From positions 434,001-498,000 of the forward strand of contig JADKKK010000002.1 in the NCBI GenBank assembly GCA_016720545.1: a stretch of 64,000 nt of DNA, read 5' to 3'. Made by a program: the position numbers and the translations under genes. Position 1 is the stretch's first letter, and each line of letters begins with the position of its first letter. The stretch comes from Myxococcales bacterium. GTDB lineage: Bacteria; Myxococcota_A; Polyangia; Polyangiales; Polyangiaceae. A model generated the notes under the pieces. The model did not search any database, had not been told where the DNA came from, and worked only from the letters and a program-made list of their open reading frames with translations. Below are positions 46,799 through 56,092 of this stretch, in pieces.

Positions 46799-46817
46799 CA
46801 ATAGGCTTGAACTATTG
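46799..46817. promoter_or_regulatory. CAATAG inverted repeat in AT-rich gap
   Basis: CAATAG-7-CTATTG lies in the 79-bp gap between the helicase end and the GYF protein start, in a locally AT-rich stretch. It could be an operator for the GYF gene or a helicase terminator; the sequence does not decide. Confidence 0.25.
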
Positions 46818-46843
46818 ACGAAACTTAACCGTCGCGCCGCGAG

Positions 46844-49060
46844 TCAGCCCTCGTCGCGCTCGACGCGGGGCTTGGCCCGCTCCGCGACCAGGGTGCGCCC
46901 GGCCACGACCTTGCCGCCGAGTGCGGTGATGGCGTGCTCGAGCACCTCGGGTCGCACGCTGACGAACGTGATCCGATCGCGCATCCGGATACGCCCGTGG
47001 GCGCCCTCGTCGAGCTGCGCGAGCTCGACCAGGAGATCGTGCACGTCGCCTGGTCGCAGCCCGTCGCGGCGGCCGACGTTGAGGAAGAGCTGCGCGAACG
47101 AGGGATCGTCCTCGATCTCTTTCGTGTCGCGGGCGTCACCCCGGGCGGCGCGTGGGCGCGGATCGGCGCCGGCCGGCTCGTCGCTGACCGTGATGCCCGG
47201 CATGATCGGCGACTGGGGGGCCTCGAAGCTCGCCGACCCCGACACGGACGGGTAGGGGAGCGTGTCCGGCGGATCGTTCGACGCGGCGCGAGCACGGCGG
47301 ACGCGCCGTGGGCCGCGCGGGCCCTCGAGGGAAGGCGCCGTCTCGCTCGCCTGGGGCGTCGCGCCCAATGCGGATGAGCTCGAGGAGGGGAGGATGGGCT
47401 GATCGTCGTCGTTCTCCGCGGGCGGCTCCCAGCTCGCGAACTCGCGGTGCGGCGTGCCGCCGCGGCGCGATCGGGAGCGCCCGGCGTCCGGCGCGCGATC
47501 GCGTGGCGAGTCGGAGGTTGGCGCGGGCGAAGGCTCGGCGGCGCGCGCGGGCGCGGGCGACGGGTCGGCGCTCACGGACGGGGCCGCGGGGCGGTCGCGC
47601 TCGCGCTCGCGCTCGCGAGGCGGTCGCGGGGAGACAGCGGGCGGGGCGGCGACCACGACGGGCGGCGGGTTCTTCGCCCTGCGGGCCTCGCCCGCGGCGG
47701 CGCTCGCGTCTCCTCCCTTGGCGCCCAGGTAGCCTCGCAGCAGGCCGGCGATGACCTGCTCCGCGCGCTCGTGGGTCAGCAGGCGCCGCGCGAGGCTGAG
47801 GTCTTCCGCGAGGGGGTCCTCCGCGAAAGCCTCGAGGAACACATTGACGAGGTCGGTCTCCTCCCGCGTGCGGAGCTCGCCTGACGTGGGCAACGAGCGC
47901 TCGATGGGGCGGATTTTGTACGTGAGCCGCAGCAAGTAGAGGTTGCCGAGGTCCTTCGGTCCGATGAGCGAGATCGCGGTGCCCGTGCGGCCAGCGCGAC
48001 CCGTGCGCCCGGTGCGGTGGACGTACGACTCGGTCGACTCGGGGAAATCGTAGTTGATGACGTGGGTCACGTGCGAGACGTCGATGCCTCGCGCCGCGAC
48101 GTCGGTCGCAACGAGGAAGCGCAGCTTGCCCTCGCGCGTGCGGCTCATCACCTTCTCGCGCTCGCGCTGATCCATGTCGCCGTTCAGGGACGCGGCGTCG
48201 AAGCCGCGGTTCTGCAGCGCCTCCGCGAGGCGCTCGGTCTCGTCCTTCGTGTTGCAGAAGACGATCGCGCTCTCGGGGTCTTCCACGTCGAGCACGCGCA
48301 TCATGGTCTCGCGCTTGTCGCCCTTCGTGGAGGTGACGTACGTGAAGTGCTTGATTTCGAGGGCGCCGACCTGGTCGCTCGAGAGCGCGACCCACTCCGG
48401 ATCGGTGAGGTGGGCCTGCGCGAGGCGCTCGATGTCCGGCGGGATCGTGGCGCTGAAGTAGAGCCCCTGGCGGTCCTTAGGGAGGGTCTCGATGATCGAG
48501 TGGAGCTCCTTCGCGAAGCCCATGGAGAGCATCTCGTCGGCCTCATCGAGCACGAAGATGCGGATGTTCTTCGGGTCGAGGGTGCCGCGGCGCAGGTGGT
48601 CGAGCACGCGCCCCGGCGTGCCGACGACCACGTGGACGCCGTCCTTCAGTGCGTCGATCTGCGCGCCCATCGGGGCGCCGCCGTAGACCGGCAACACCTT
48701 GATACCCTTGAACTTTGCGAGCTTGCTCACTTCCGCGCAGACCTGGAGCGCGAGCTCGCGGGTGGGGGTGAGCACGAGGGCCTGGACCCCGACGAGCGAC
48801 TTGCGGACGAGCGAGTCGATGATGGGCAAGCCGAAGGCTGCGGTCTTGCCGGTGCCCGTGCGGGCTTGGACCACCAGGTTGCGCCCACGGCAGGCCGGCT
48901 CGAAGACGGCCAGCTGCACGGGGGTGGGGTGCACGTAGCCAAGCTCGGCGAGGGCCGCGCGAAGATCGGCGCTCAGGTCGAGCACGTCGAACGTGGGCGC
49001 CGCGGCGGCGGCGGGCGTGGGCGCGGGCTGCGCGAGATCGGTGTCAGCGGAAGCGTTCAT
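46844..49060 (-). CDS. DEAD-box RNA helicase with DbpA-type RNA-binding domain
   Basis: 738 residues from ATG 49060, with AGAAGGACC immediately upstream; the frame is open to 49732 but that part is Arg/Pro/Ser-rich noise overlapping another gene. Helicase motifs: Q motif (FDVLDLSADLRAAL, PTPVQ), ARTGTGKT, PTRELA, GTPGR, DEAD, SAT, VATDVAARGID and HRTGRTGRAG. A disordered Pro/Arg/Ser-rich linker (about 450-640) precedes a DbpA-like RNA-binding domain (FLNVGRRDGLRPGDVHDLL; GRIRMRDRITFVSV). It unwinds RNA with ATP; ribosome assembly, cold response or RNA decay are the likely settings. Confidence 0.93.
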   Translation of the reverse strand: MNASADTDLAQPAPTPAAAAAPTFDVLDLSADLRAALAELGYVHPTPVQLAVFEPACRGRNLVVQARTGTGKTAAFGLPIIDSLVRKSLVGVQALVLTPTRELALQVCAEVSKLAKFKGIKVLPVYGGAPMGAQIDALKDGVHVVVGTPGRVLDHLRRGTLDPKNIRIFVLDEADEMLSMGFAKELHSIIETLPKDRQGLYFSATIPPDIERLAQAHLTDPEWVALSSDQVGALEIKHFTYVTSTKGDKRETMMRVLDVEDPESAIVFCNTKDETERLAEALQNRGFDAASLNGDMDQREREKVMSRTREGKLRFLVATDVAARGIDVSHVTHVINYDFPESTESYVHRTGRTGRAGRTGTAISLIGPKDLGNLYLLRLTYKIRPIERSLPTSGELRTREETDLVNVFLEAFAEDPLAEDLSLARRLLTHERAEQVIAGLLRGYLGAKGGDASAAAGEARRAKNPPPVVVAAPPAVSPRPPRERERERDRPAAPSVSADPSPAPARAAEPSPAPTSDSPRDRAPDAGRSRSRRGGTPHREFASWEPPAENDDDQPILPSSSSSALGATPQASETAPSLEGPRGPRRVRRARAASNDPPDTLPYPSVSGSASFEAPQSPIMPGITVSDEPAGADPRPRAARGDARDTKEIEDDPSFAQLFLNVGRRDGLRPGDVHDLLVELAQLDEGAHGRIRMRDRITFVSVRPEVLEHAITALGGKVVAGRTLVAERAKPRVERDEG

Positions 49061-49121
49061 GGTCCTTCTGGGCCGGGGGCTAGACCCGGCCGGCGGACTA
49101 AAGCACGAATCCGGGTGGAAA

Positions 49122-49634
49122 TCAGGGAGGAGGAAGCGCTCGCGCGAGATCGGCGCGAATCGGGGCGAGCTCGGTGGCCCGCCCCGCGAGCGTCGTCTCC
49201 TCCGCCCGGTGGAGCCGGAGGAGCGAGGACAAGGCCACGAGCCCTCGCGGGACCTTGGCGCAAGAGGCCTCGAGCGCGGCCATGGGGGTCGGGTCGAAGC
49301 CGTCGCCGATGGAGCTCGCGTACGCGCGCGGGGCTTCGGCCGGGGCGGCCTTGGAGGCCTCGACGAGGGCCTGGTCGATGCGACCCTCGAGGCGCCTGAC
49401 CTCGCCGAAGCAGGCCCGCGCCTCCGGGTTGGTCCCGTCGACGGACTGGAGATCGAGCAGGAACGCGCCCTTCGCGAGCTCCCAGGTGCTCTCCACGACG
49501 AAGACCGCGGAGACGGCCAGGAACAGCGCCACGACCGTTTGGGTCGCGCGCCGCTCGGCCTTCGTTGGGGCGTTGGGGGTTCTCTCCAAGGGTGGCTCTG
49601 ACGCGGATGCGACGCGAACTCTGAAGGAACGCAC
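49122..49634 (-). CDS. Uncharacterised single-span membrane protein
   Basis: 170 residues. A short basic N-terminus is followed by one membrane helix (TVVALFLAVSAVFVVEST) and about 110 extracytoplasmic residues, helical, with two Cys (ACFGEVRR and SCAKVPRG). No family recognised. It lies between the helicase (same strand, 61 bases downstream) and the divergent polyprenyl synthase. Coding character is reasonable but not strong. Confidence 0.55.
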   Translation of the reverse strand: MRSFRVRVASASEPPLERTPNAPTKAERRATQTVVALFLAVSAVFVVESTWELAKGAFLLDLQSVDGTNPEARACFGEVRRLEGRIDQALVEASKAAPAEAPRAYASSIGDGFDPTPMAALEASCAKVPRGLVALSSLLRLHRAEETTLAGRATELAPIRADLARALPPP

Positions 49635-49743
49635 CCCGTCCAGTCAACGAGTATGGGGCCTCGAGCCAAGGCGAGGGCTCTCCATCGACCGGTTCCGCTC
49701 GCCCTCGACCTGGGTGTGCCCGGCGGATGCACGAGGAAGGAGC

Positions 49744-49787
49744 TTGACGAGGCTGACGAGTGACCACATTGTTCAAATTGTTTTGAA
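49744..49787 (+). promoter_or_regulatory. Candidate promoter and inverted repeat of polyprenyl synthase gene
   Basis: TTGACG (49744-49749), 17-bp spacer, CATTGT (49767-49772), followed at once by TTCAAA-TTGT-TTTGAA (49772-49787), a perfect inverted repeat. The AT-rich repeat would cover the start of transcription, about 27 bases before the gene. Confidence 0.4.
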
Positions 49788-49813
49788 ACTTACGAGGCAA
49801 AAAGGGTGAGCTG

Positions 49814-50842
49814 ATGGAGGCGATCGCTGCAGTGCGCCTGCTCGAGGAGACCGCGCGGATCGCGCCGGTTCCCCCCGCCGGGCTCGTGAGGCTCCACGAC
49901 GCACGCGCGCTGCTCGGCGAGGACATCGCCCGCGTCGAGGCGAGCCTCCTCGCGGCTGCCGCCGACGGCTGCGCTCCGGCGACCGACGCGGCCGCCCACC
50001 TGCTTACGTCGGGTGGCAAGCGCGTGCGCCCCCTCTGCGTGCTGCTCGGCGCGCTCGCGTGCGGCGAGATCACAGGCGAGGCGCGCTCGCTGGCCGCCGT
50101 CGCCGAGATGATCCACCTCGCCACGCTCCTGCACGACGACGTGGTGGACGACGCGGAGGAGCGCAGGGGCCAGCCTGTCGCGGGGCGAGTGTTCGGCAAC
50201 GCGGTGAGCGTGCTCGCGGGAGACTCCCTGCTGGTGCACGCCCTCGAGCGGACGAGCCGCGTCGACCGCCCCGAGACCCTGCGAGAGCTGTTCGCGACCT
50301 TGCGCCGGCTGGTGGACGGCGAGGTGATCCAGCTCCGCGGTCGAACCCGGCTCGACGCCTCGGAGGAGACCTACGCGAGCATCCTCGAGGGGAAGACCGC
50401 GTCGCTCTTTCGCTGGGCGCTTCGGGCCGGCGCGCGGGCCGGCGGCGGCTCGGAGGTCGACATCGACGCGCTCGGCGCGTTCGGCGGGCACCTCGGGGTG
50501 GCGTTTCAGCTCGTCGACGACGCGCTCGACTACACCGGCGGGCAGCTCGGCAAGGATCTGAACGCGGATCTCCGCGAGGGCAAGGTCACGCTGCCGCTGA
50601 TCCTCGCCGCGAAGCGCGAGCCCGACCTCTATGATTCCCTCGAGCGTGTCCGGGCGGGCGCGCCGCATCCCGGGGAGCGGGAGCGCCTCCTCGCCGCCGG
50701 CGCGCGGGCGGCGGGGGAGGTGAGGGAGCGGGCGTGGTCCGAGTCGCGACGCGCGCTCGAAGAGCTCGCCGCCCTGCGCGAGTCGCCCGCGCGGGCGCTG
50801 CTCGGGGCCGTGGCGCGCGAGCTCGTGGCGAGGCTGTCATAG
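49814..50842 (+). CDS. Polyprenyl diphosphate synthase (IspB-like)
   Basis: 342 residues from ATG 49814; GGGTGAG lies 3-9 bases upstream. First Asp-rich motif LLHDDVVDDAEERRG (Asp108, 109, 112), second FQLVDDALDYTGGQLGKDL (Asp235, 236, 239). Both Mg-diphosphate sites are complete, and GGKRVRP gives the homoallylic-substrate lysine. It elongates prenyl diphosphates for a long-chain quinone side chain; length class cannot be read by eye. Quinone synthesis would fit with the nuo operon on this chromosome, but they are not neighbours. Confidence 0.9.
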   Translation: MEAIAAVRLLEETARIAPVPPAGLVRLHDARALLGEDIARVEASLLAAAADGCAPATDAAAHLLTSGGKRVRPLCVLLGALACGEITGEARSLAAVAEMIHLATLLHDDVVDDAEERRGQPVAGRVFGNAVSVLAGDSLLVHALERTSRVDRPETLRELFATLRRLVDGEVIQLRGRTRLDASEETYASILEGKTASLFRWALRAGARAGGGSEVDIDALGAFGGHLGVAFQLVDDALDYTGGQLGKDLNADLREGKVTLPLILAAKREPDLYDSLERVRAGAPHPGERERLLAAGARAAGEVRERAWSESRRALEELAALRESPARALLGAVARELVARLS

Positions 50843-50933
50843 CTCCGCGCCGTGTGGCGCCCGCGGCTCACGGCGCCACCGCCACGTCGCGTGGGCGTTG
50901 GCCTCGCGGCGCACGTCGGCTAAGGCTGGGGGC

Positions 50934-51485
50934 GTGACCCGAAAAGCGAAAGAGCTCTGGCCGAGCGAGGCCGCGGTGAGCGACCAGGTCGGCCGCCTCA
51001 TCGAGTTCTGGGGGTTCAAGCGCAACATGGGCCGCATCTGGGCCGTGCTGTACCTCTCCCCGGAGCCCCTCAGCGCCGAGGACCTGCGCGACGCGCTCCA
51101 GCTGTCGAGCGGCGCGGTGAGCATGACGCTGAGCGAGCTCGGCAGGTGGGGGGTCGTGCGAAAGGTGTGGGTGCAGGGCGATCGGCGCGACTACTTCAAC
51201 GCGGAGATCCAGCTCTGGAAGATGATCTCGCGGGTCTTCAACGAGCGCGAGAAGGCCGAGGTCTCGAACGCCATCGAGTCCTTCGAGGAGGCCCTCGCGT
51301 CGCTCGCGCCGCTCCGCGCTTCGCCTGATCCGAAGGTGCGCGCGCGCGCCGAGCTTCAGTTCGAGCGCATCGGCCAGCTCCTCGAGCTCGCGCGCCTCGG
51401 CAAGCGCCTGCTCGACGCGCTCGTCACCACGGCGAAGATCGACGCCGAGCCGCTCGTCACGTTCCTGCTCCAGCGCCCGCGCTGA
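50934..51485 (+). CDS. GbsR/MarR-type winged-helix regulator
   Basis: 183 residues from GTG 50934. A TTG at 50898 extends the frame but has no ribosome site; AAGG lies 9 bases before the GTG. GbsR-like pattern: FWGFKRNMGRIWAVLYLSPEPLSAEDLRDALQLSSGAVSMTLSEL (as separate helices, with recognition helix SGAVSMTLSEL), GVVRKVW and QLWKMISRVFNEREK. The C-terminal half is helical and probably dimerises. Relatives control glycine betaine or lipid genes; the target here is unknown. 91 bases after the polyprenyl synthase gene. Confidence 0.82.
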   Translation: MTRKAKELWPSEAAVSDQVGRLIEFWGFKRNMGRIWAVLYLSPEPLSAEDLRDALQLSSGAVSMTLSELGRWGVVRKVWVQGDRRDYFNAEIQLWKMISRVFNEREKAEVSNAIESFEEALASLAPLRASPDPKVRARAELQFERIGQLLELARLGKRLLDALVTTAKIDAEPLVTFLLQRPR

Positions 51486-51513
51486 GCGGGCGACGGGCAC
51501 GCTGCGCGCGGGC

Positions 51514-52515
51514 TCAGTTCAGCCCGTGTTTGTCGGCGGCCGTAGGGGGGCCTTGGTCGAGGAACACGCTCGTGACCTCACGCTCGAGGGCGGCGGCGAG
51601 CTCCTCTTCGAGGGCCGCGATCGACCCCGCGGCGCGCTCGACGTTTCGCTGGTACACGAAGAGGCGAACCGTGCGCCGGTCGCCGTCTTCCGTGGGCGGG
51701 GTGTCGAGGATGACGAGCGCGCGCGGATCGACGCCGTCGACCACGAGCTCGGCGCCGGGGAGGTCGACCACGAACACCTCGGCCTCCCGGACGTAGCGCG
51801 CGAGGATGGCGTCGAGGCCCGCCAGGGCTGAGCGCACGATGAGCGAGAACGCCTCCGCGGTCGGCGCCCACGGCGGGGGCGCGTTGGCGTTGTCGATGGC
51901 CCGCGAGCGCAAGAACGCCTCGATCGAGCCGCGAGCGTCGCCCGCCTCGTCGCGGAGGAGGCCGAGGTAGTAGTGCGCGTCCACGTGGTCGGGCTCGGCC
52001 TTGACGGCCTCCTCGACGAGCGGGCGGGCTTTGTCGATCTCGCCCACTTCGTAGAGCGCGCGGCCCACGAGGAAGGTGTAGCTCGGGGTCTCCCACGGGC
52101 CGTCCGGCAGCCGGGCCATGGCGCGCTTCGCCTCCGGGAGATCACCCTTGGCGAGGAGCGCGTCCACCTTCAGCAGCAGGCAGTCGGCGAGCTCCTCGTT
52201 GGTCTCCGCGAAATCGAGCGCCTCGTCGCAGAGGGCGATCGACTCGTCGAAATCTCCCACGGGGTGCATGAGCAGCTCGGCGCAGTTGAGCATCGCCTCG
52301 AAGTAGGTCTCGTCGAGCGTGATCGCCTGCCGATAGTGCTCGAGGGCCTCGTCGGCGTCGCCCGCGAGAGCGGCCGAATAGCCAAGAAGATTATGCACTT
52401 CCGGAGACTGGGGGTCGAGCTCGAGCGCGCGTCGCGCGCACACGATCGCGCCCTTCGCGTCGCCGCGTTGCGCGAGATCCCAGCCGCGGTCGAGCGTGGC
52501 AGAGAACTGGTCCAT
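51514..52515 (-). CDS. TPR protein with degenerate zincin-like C-terminus
   Basis: 333 residues from ATG 52515 (MDQFSATLDRGWDL). TPR motifs fill residues 1-200 (WDLAQRGDAKGAIVCARRALELDP; VHNLLGYSAALAGDADEALEHY; YYLGLLRDEAGDARGSIEAF). The last ~110 residues resemble the small zincin_1 metallopeptidase family (LVVDGVDPRALVILDTPP; VRLFVYQRNVERAA), but where HExxH is expected the chain reads ALEREVTSVFL, so zinc binding is lost. Likely a protein-interaction module; the family match is by eye. No signal peptide. It converges on the GbsR-like gene. Confidence 0.65.
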   Translation of the reverse strand: MDQFSATLDRGWDLAQRGDAKGAIVCARRALELDPQSPEVHNLLGYSAALAGDADEALEHYRQAITLDETYFEAMLNCAELLMHPVGDFDESIALCDEALDFAETNEELADCLLLKVDALLAKGDLPEAKRAMARLPDGPWETPSYTFLVGRALYEVGEIDKARPLVEEAVKAEPDHVDAHYYLGLLRDEAGDARGSIEAFLRSRAIDNANAPPPWAPTAEAFSLIVRSALAGLDAILARYVREAEVFVVDLPGAELVVDGVDPRALVILDTPPTEDGDRRTVRLFVYQRNVERAAGSIAALEEELAAALEREVTSVFLDQGPPTAADKHGLN

Positions 52516-52608
52516 GGCGCTGTCGGAGCTCACGGGGGAGGCTTTAGCGGAACTTCGCGGACATGAGTAGCGCCGTCTGTCGCGCACGCCCCCGCGCTCG
52601 CTCCGAGC

Positions 52609-54384
52609 TCAGTCGTGCACCACCACGCGCGTGCCGGGCTTCTCGGTCGTGGCGTTCGCACCGTGCCAGCCCTCGGGGACGTGTGGCTCGGTCCAGTTGA
52701 ACATCGTGCGTGCGTCGGAGGGCGCCAGGTTCACGCACCCGTGGCTGCGCACCGACCCGAACGACGCGTGCCAGAACGCCCCGTGGAGCGCGTAGCTCCC
52801 GTTGAAGTACATGATCCACGGCACGTCTTCGATCGAGTAGGGGCCGTCGGTCGCGACGTCACCGTCCATGGTCGCCGCCACGTGCTTCTCGCGAATGCGG
52901 AACGAGCCCTGGGGCGTCGCGTGGTCCTTCTCTTTGTTCTGGTGGTCGCGCTTGCCCGTGGACACCAGGGTCGCGAAGGCTGGCTTGTCGCCCTCGTAGG
53001 CGATGAGGGTCTGCGTGGTGAGGTTCACGTCGACCCATTTTTCGCCCGGCGTGAGGTCGCGGGGGAGTGGGCCGGGGCGGGTGCGCGCGCCCTCGGTGAC
53101 GCGCATCCACCAGCCGTCCTCGGTCTCGTCGTAGCGCACGCCGCCGACGACCTCGTTCTTGCCCGTGAGCTTCACCATCGTGAAGCGCGGTACGGGCTCG
53201 CCCGCCACGGCCTTCTTGCCGCTCAACGTGTACTTCTTCGTGCGGTGGAGGGCCCACCCGACGAGCGGGTTGGGGGCCATGCCGGCCTCGGCGCTGGGCG
53301 GCGCCGTGCGGTCCGACAGCCACGCGCCCTTGAAGTCTGTGAGCGGCTTCTGCACGTAGAGGCGATCGGCCGGCGCGATGAGGCCGCCGGTGGTCTTCCA
53401 CCAGCTCGAACCGCCCGAGACAAACTGCCGATCGAGGGCGAGATAGAAGCCCTTCACCATGCGGCGCGCGATGGGGCCGTCGCCGCGGAGGTCGTCGAGC
53501 GTGACGTTGGGCTTGCCCGCGCCCGCGTCGCGCAGGTACCAGGGCACCTCGGGCTCGTCGGGCGCCTTCGCCGCGGCGAGCGCGAGGCCGAACATGCCGC
53601 CGCCGGCGTCGGTGTCGACCTGCACCTGCACGTCGGGGGTGCCCCCGCCGGCGTCCCGCTCGGCGCGGTCGCGGTCGCGCCTGCGCTTCTTCGAGGAGGG
53701 CGCCGGCGAGCTGGACGCTGTGGTGCCCCCCGTGAGCCAGGGCTCGAGCTTGAGGCGCTCTTCCCGCGAGGGCACCTGCCGGTACAGCGGCGCGCCGTTC
53801 GTGGTGTTGTATGCGTACTGGTAGGGGAGCGGCGCCTCGAGGTCGGGGTCGTGCGGCGCGAGGCGCACGCGGGGGTGGTTCAGGTCGAGGGTCGCGTAGC
53901 GGCCGCAGACGAAGCCGCCCCCTACGAGCTCGTACCAGCCCTCCGTGCAGTTCGCCTTGACGTGCTTCTCGGGGATCACCGGGGCGCGGGCCCCATGGCG
54001 GAGATAGCCGATGCGGACGCTCCCCTTCGACTTGTCGCTGCGGCGCGCGTCGTCGTGCGGCCACTCCATGTCGCTCATGACGAGCGTGACCATCGCCATC
54101 GCGCCGATGCGAGGCCCTTGGTACCCGGCGTCGGCGACCTCGGCGGCGGCGGCGGCGTCCCGGGCCTCGGCGCTCGGCTCGGCGCGCGGCGCGGGCGCCG
54201 CGGAGGGGGTCGCCGTGGCGGGCGCCGCCATGGCGGGCGTCGGGGGCTTGGCGGGCGCGGCCTCGTCGTCGTGGGAGCAGGCGGCGACCGCGCCGGCGGC
54301 GACGAGGGCGGCCGCGAGGGCGCGACGGTTTGAAGCGAGGCGCGGCGGGCCTGACTTCCGACGTGGGGAGGAAAATTGCGTCAT
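52609..54384 (-). CDS. L,D-transpeptidase (YkuD) lipoprotein
   Basis: 591 residues from ATG 54384. Lipobox GAVAACS puts the lipidated Cys at residue 36, followed by a Pro/Ala-rich linker. An SH3-like region (VRIGYLRHGARAPVIPEKHVKANCTEGWYEL) precedes a long middle part. The YkuD catalytic domain is at about 425-580: TLIAYEGDKPAFATLVSTG, ALHGAFWHASFG and SHGCVNLAP (nucleophile Cys550). Such enzymes make 3-3 peptidoglycan crosslinks or attach envelope lipoproteins. The frame is open to 54750 but the signal peptide fixes the start. It diverges from the envelope pair. Confidence 0.9.
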   Translation of the reverse strand: MTQFSSPRRKSGPPRLASNRRALAAALVAAGAVAACSHDDEAAPAKPPTPAMAAPATATPSAAPAPRAEPSAEARDAAAAAEVADAGYQGPRIGAMAMVTLVMSDMEWPHDDARRSDKSKGSVRIGYLRHGARAPVIPEKHVKANCTEGWYELVGGGFVCGRYATLDLNHPRVRLAPHDPDLEAPLPYQYAYNTTNGAPLYRQVPSREERLKLEPWLTGGTTASSSPAPSSKKRRRDRDRAERDAGGGTPDVQVQVDTDAGGGMFGLALAAAKAPDEPEVPWYLRDAGAGKPNVTLDDLRGDGPIARRMVKGFYLALDRQFVSGGSSWWKTTGGLIAPADRLYVQKPLTDFKGAWLSDRTAPPSAEAGMAPNPLVGWALHRTKKYTLSGKKAVAGEPVPRFTMVKLTGKNEVVGGVRYDETEDGWWMRVTEGARTRPGPLPRDLTPGEKWVDVNLTTQTLIAYEGDKPAFATLVSTGKRDHQNKEKDHATPQGSFRIREKHVAATMDGDVATDGPYSIEDVPWIMYFNGSYALHGAFWHASFGSVRSHGCVNLAPSDARTMFNWTEPHVPEGWHGANATTEKPGTRVVVHD

Positions 54385-54553
54385 TTCTGCCCTTGGCGCG
54401 TCATTAGTACGCCTCTGCGCGCCCTCGATCCAGTTTGTGGACCCGCGCGCTTGCGCGGGATCGCCGCCCACCTTGGCAAGGCCGGTGCCAGCGCGCATCC
54501 TTCGCCAAGGCGCGGTTTCTGCCGTAAAGGTGTGGCAGCGATGGGAACGAAGC

Positions 54554-56092
54554 GTGGCTCCTGAGACACGCCCTCCACGGGGCAGCGCGAGCGCTCGGTC
54601 CGCCGAACACTCCGTTCTGCGCGGGGCAGCTCCCTCGGCGCCCACGGCGCCGCACGCGGGGGACGCCGCCGCCGGGCAGTCCCCGACAGGCCCTTCGCGC
54701 TTCTGGGCGTCTCGGCGGGCCGGGGCGCTCTTCGCCGGCGCGCTGGTCACTTCGCTCGGAATTCACATCATATTCTCGCCATTTGGGATCCTCCCGAGCA
54801 CGGGCGGCGTGACGTTCAAGGACGTCGACGACGAGCTCACGGTCCCGGTCGAGCTCATGGCCGTGGAGGCGCGGCCCGACCCGCCGCCGAGGCCGCCCGA
54901 GCCGCCGCCACCCCCCACCTCGGCCCCGGTGGCCGACCCGACCGCGGGCCGCAGCTCTCGTGACGCGGGCCCCGAGCGGCCGGACGCTTCGTGGCTCACG
55001 GCGCGCGACGCTGGCTCCGACGCCGCGGTGCGCGACGCGGGGGACGGTGGGGAGGCGCACGACGCGGCGGCCGAGGACGCCGGCGAAGGCGACGGGGGCG
55101 CGTCCGACAGCGGGGCCATCGCGCAAGGCGCAGGCGTGAGGGACGGCGGCGCGCCCAAGGTGGGGTTCGCTGGGCTGGTCACGGCCGGGCCCACGAACGT
55201 GCGGCTCCTGCTCAACGTCGCGCTCATTCGCCAGCACCCCGTCGGCGCCAAGATGGGGCCGCTGCTCAACGGGATCCCGCAGTGGGCCGACTTCATGAAG
55301 GGCACCCAGACTCTCGTCGATCCGGTGCGGGACACCGACTGGATCTTGATCTACGGGCCCTCGCTCATCCACACCGAGCGCGACGCCATCTTCATTCGCT
55401 ACGGCCTGCCCGACGCCATCGTGGACCGCGCGATCGCGGAGGCCACCAAGAAGTACGCGAAGGGCGGCCCCTACGACGCGGGCGTGCCCGGGGTGGCGGC
55501 GTCGCTCGGCCACGCCGATCAGGCCGAGCGCGTGTTCCTCCGCGCCCAGCCGCAAGAGGCGGCCGTGGTGCCGCCGGCCAAGGCGCACGACTTCGCGTTG
55601 CTTCTCCGCCACCGCTCGGTCGATCCCGGCCTTCGCCCGGGCGAGGCCGTGCGGCTCATCGTCCGCGATCCCCATCGACAGGTCGCGGTGCCCGGTCTCA
55701 AGTTCCCCGACGCCATGACCGAGCTGCGCCTCTGGGTGGTGCCGCGCGCCGACGGCGGCGCCGAGGTGTTCGCCGATGGCGAATGCAAGGGCGAGGCCGA
55801 GGCCGCCGACGTCGCCGAGCGCACCCGCGAGTTCCTCAAGAACGTGAACACCCCGGGAACGAGGATCCTCACGCGAGGGCTCTTGAACCACGTGGACATT
55901 CAGGTGGTGGGCAACGTGGTCAAGACGCACCTCTCGGCCTCTCGCGAGCAGATCGAGACCGTCCTGCACCTCGTCGCGGCGAACATGGGCGTCCAGCTGC
56001 CGGCGCCTGGCGCGGCGCCGCCGGGACCGGTCGCGCCCGCGGGAGGGGCCCCGCGCCCGCCGCCCGTCCCCGCGGGAGGGGCCCGCCCGTGA
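54554..56092 (+). CDS. Membrane-anchored envelope protein with TonB-like Pro linker (pair member 1)
   Basis: About 512 residues from GTG 54554; this start is tentative (GTG 54530 also in frame). A short basic N-terminus, one membrane helix (GALFAGALVTSLGIHIIFSP) and a Pro/Ala/Asp linker (RPPEPPPPPTSAPV; DAG/DAA runs) give a TonB-like layout. A folded domain of ~300 residues follows. Its C-terminus, RGLLNHVDIQVVGNVVKTHL then LHLVAANMGVQL, matches the end of the next protein. Function unknown; inner-membrane anchored with a periplasmic domain. Its stop overlaps the start of that next gene. Confidence 0.75.
   Translation: MAPETRPPRGSASARSAEHSVLRGAAPSAPTAPHAGDAAAGQSPTGPSRFWASRRAGALFAGALVTSLGIHIIFSPFGILPSTGGVTFKDVDDELTVPVELMAVEARPDPPPRPPEPPPPPTSAPVADPTAGRSSRDAGPERPDASWLTARDAGSDAAVRDAGDGGEAHDAAAEDAGEGDGGASDSGAIAQGAGVRDGGAPKVGFAGLVTAGPTNVRLLLNVALIRQHPVGAKMGPLLNGIPQWADFMKGTQTLVDPVRDTDWILIYGPSLIHTERDAIFIRYGLPDAIVDRAIAEATKKYAKGGPYDAGVPGVAASLGHADQAERVFLRAQPQEAAVVPPAKAHDFALLLRHRSVDPGLRPGEAVRLIVRDPHRQVAVPGLKFPDAMTELRLWVVPRADGGAEVFADGECKGEAEAADVAERTREFLKNVNTPGTRILTRGLLNHVDIQVVGNVVKTHLSASREQIETVLHLVAANMGVQLPAPGAAPPGPVAPAGGAPRPPPVPAGGARP

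Noticed and set aside
46844..49732. An N-terminal extension of the helicase from 49732
   Set aside because: The added residues are Arg/Pro/Ser-rich and overlap the gene at 49122-49634, while ATG 49060 has a good ribosome site and starts just before the Q motif.
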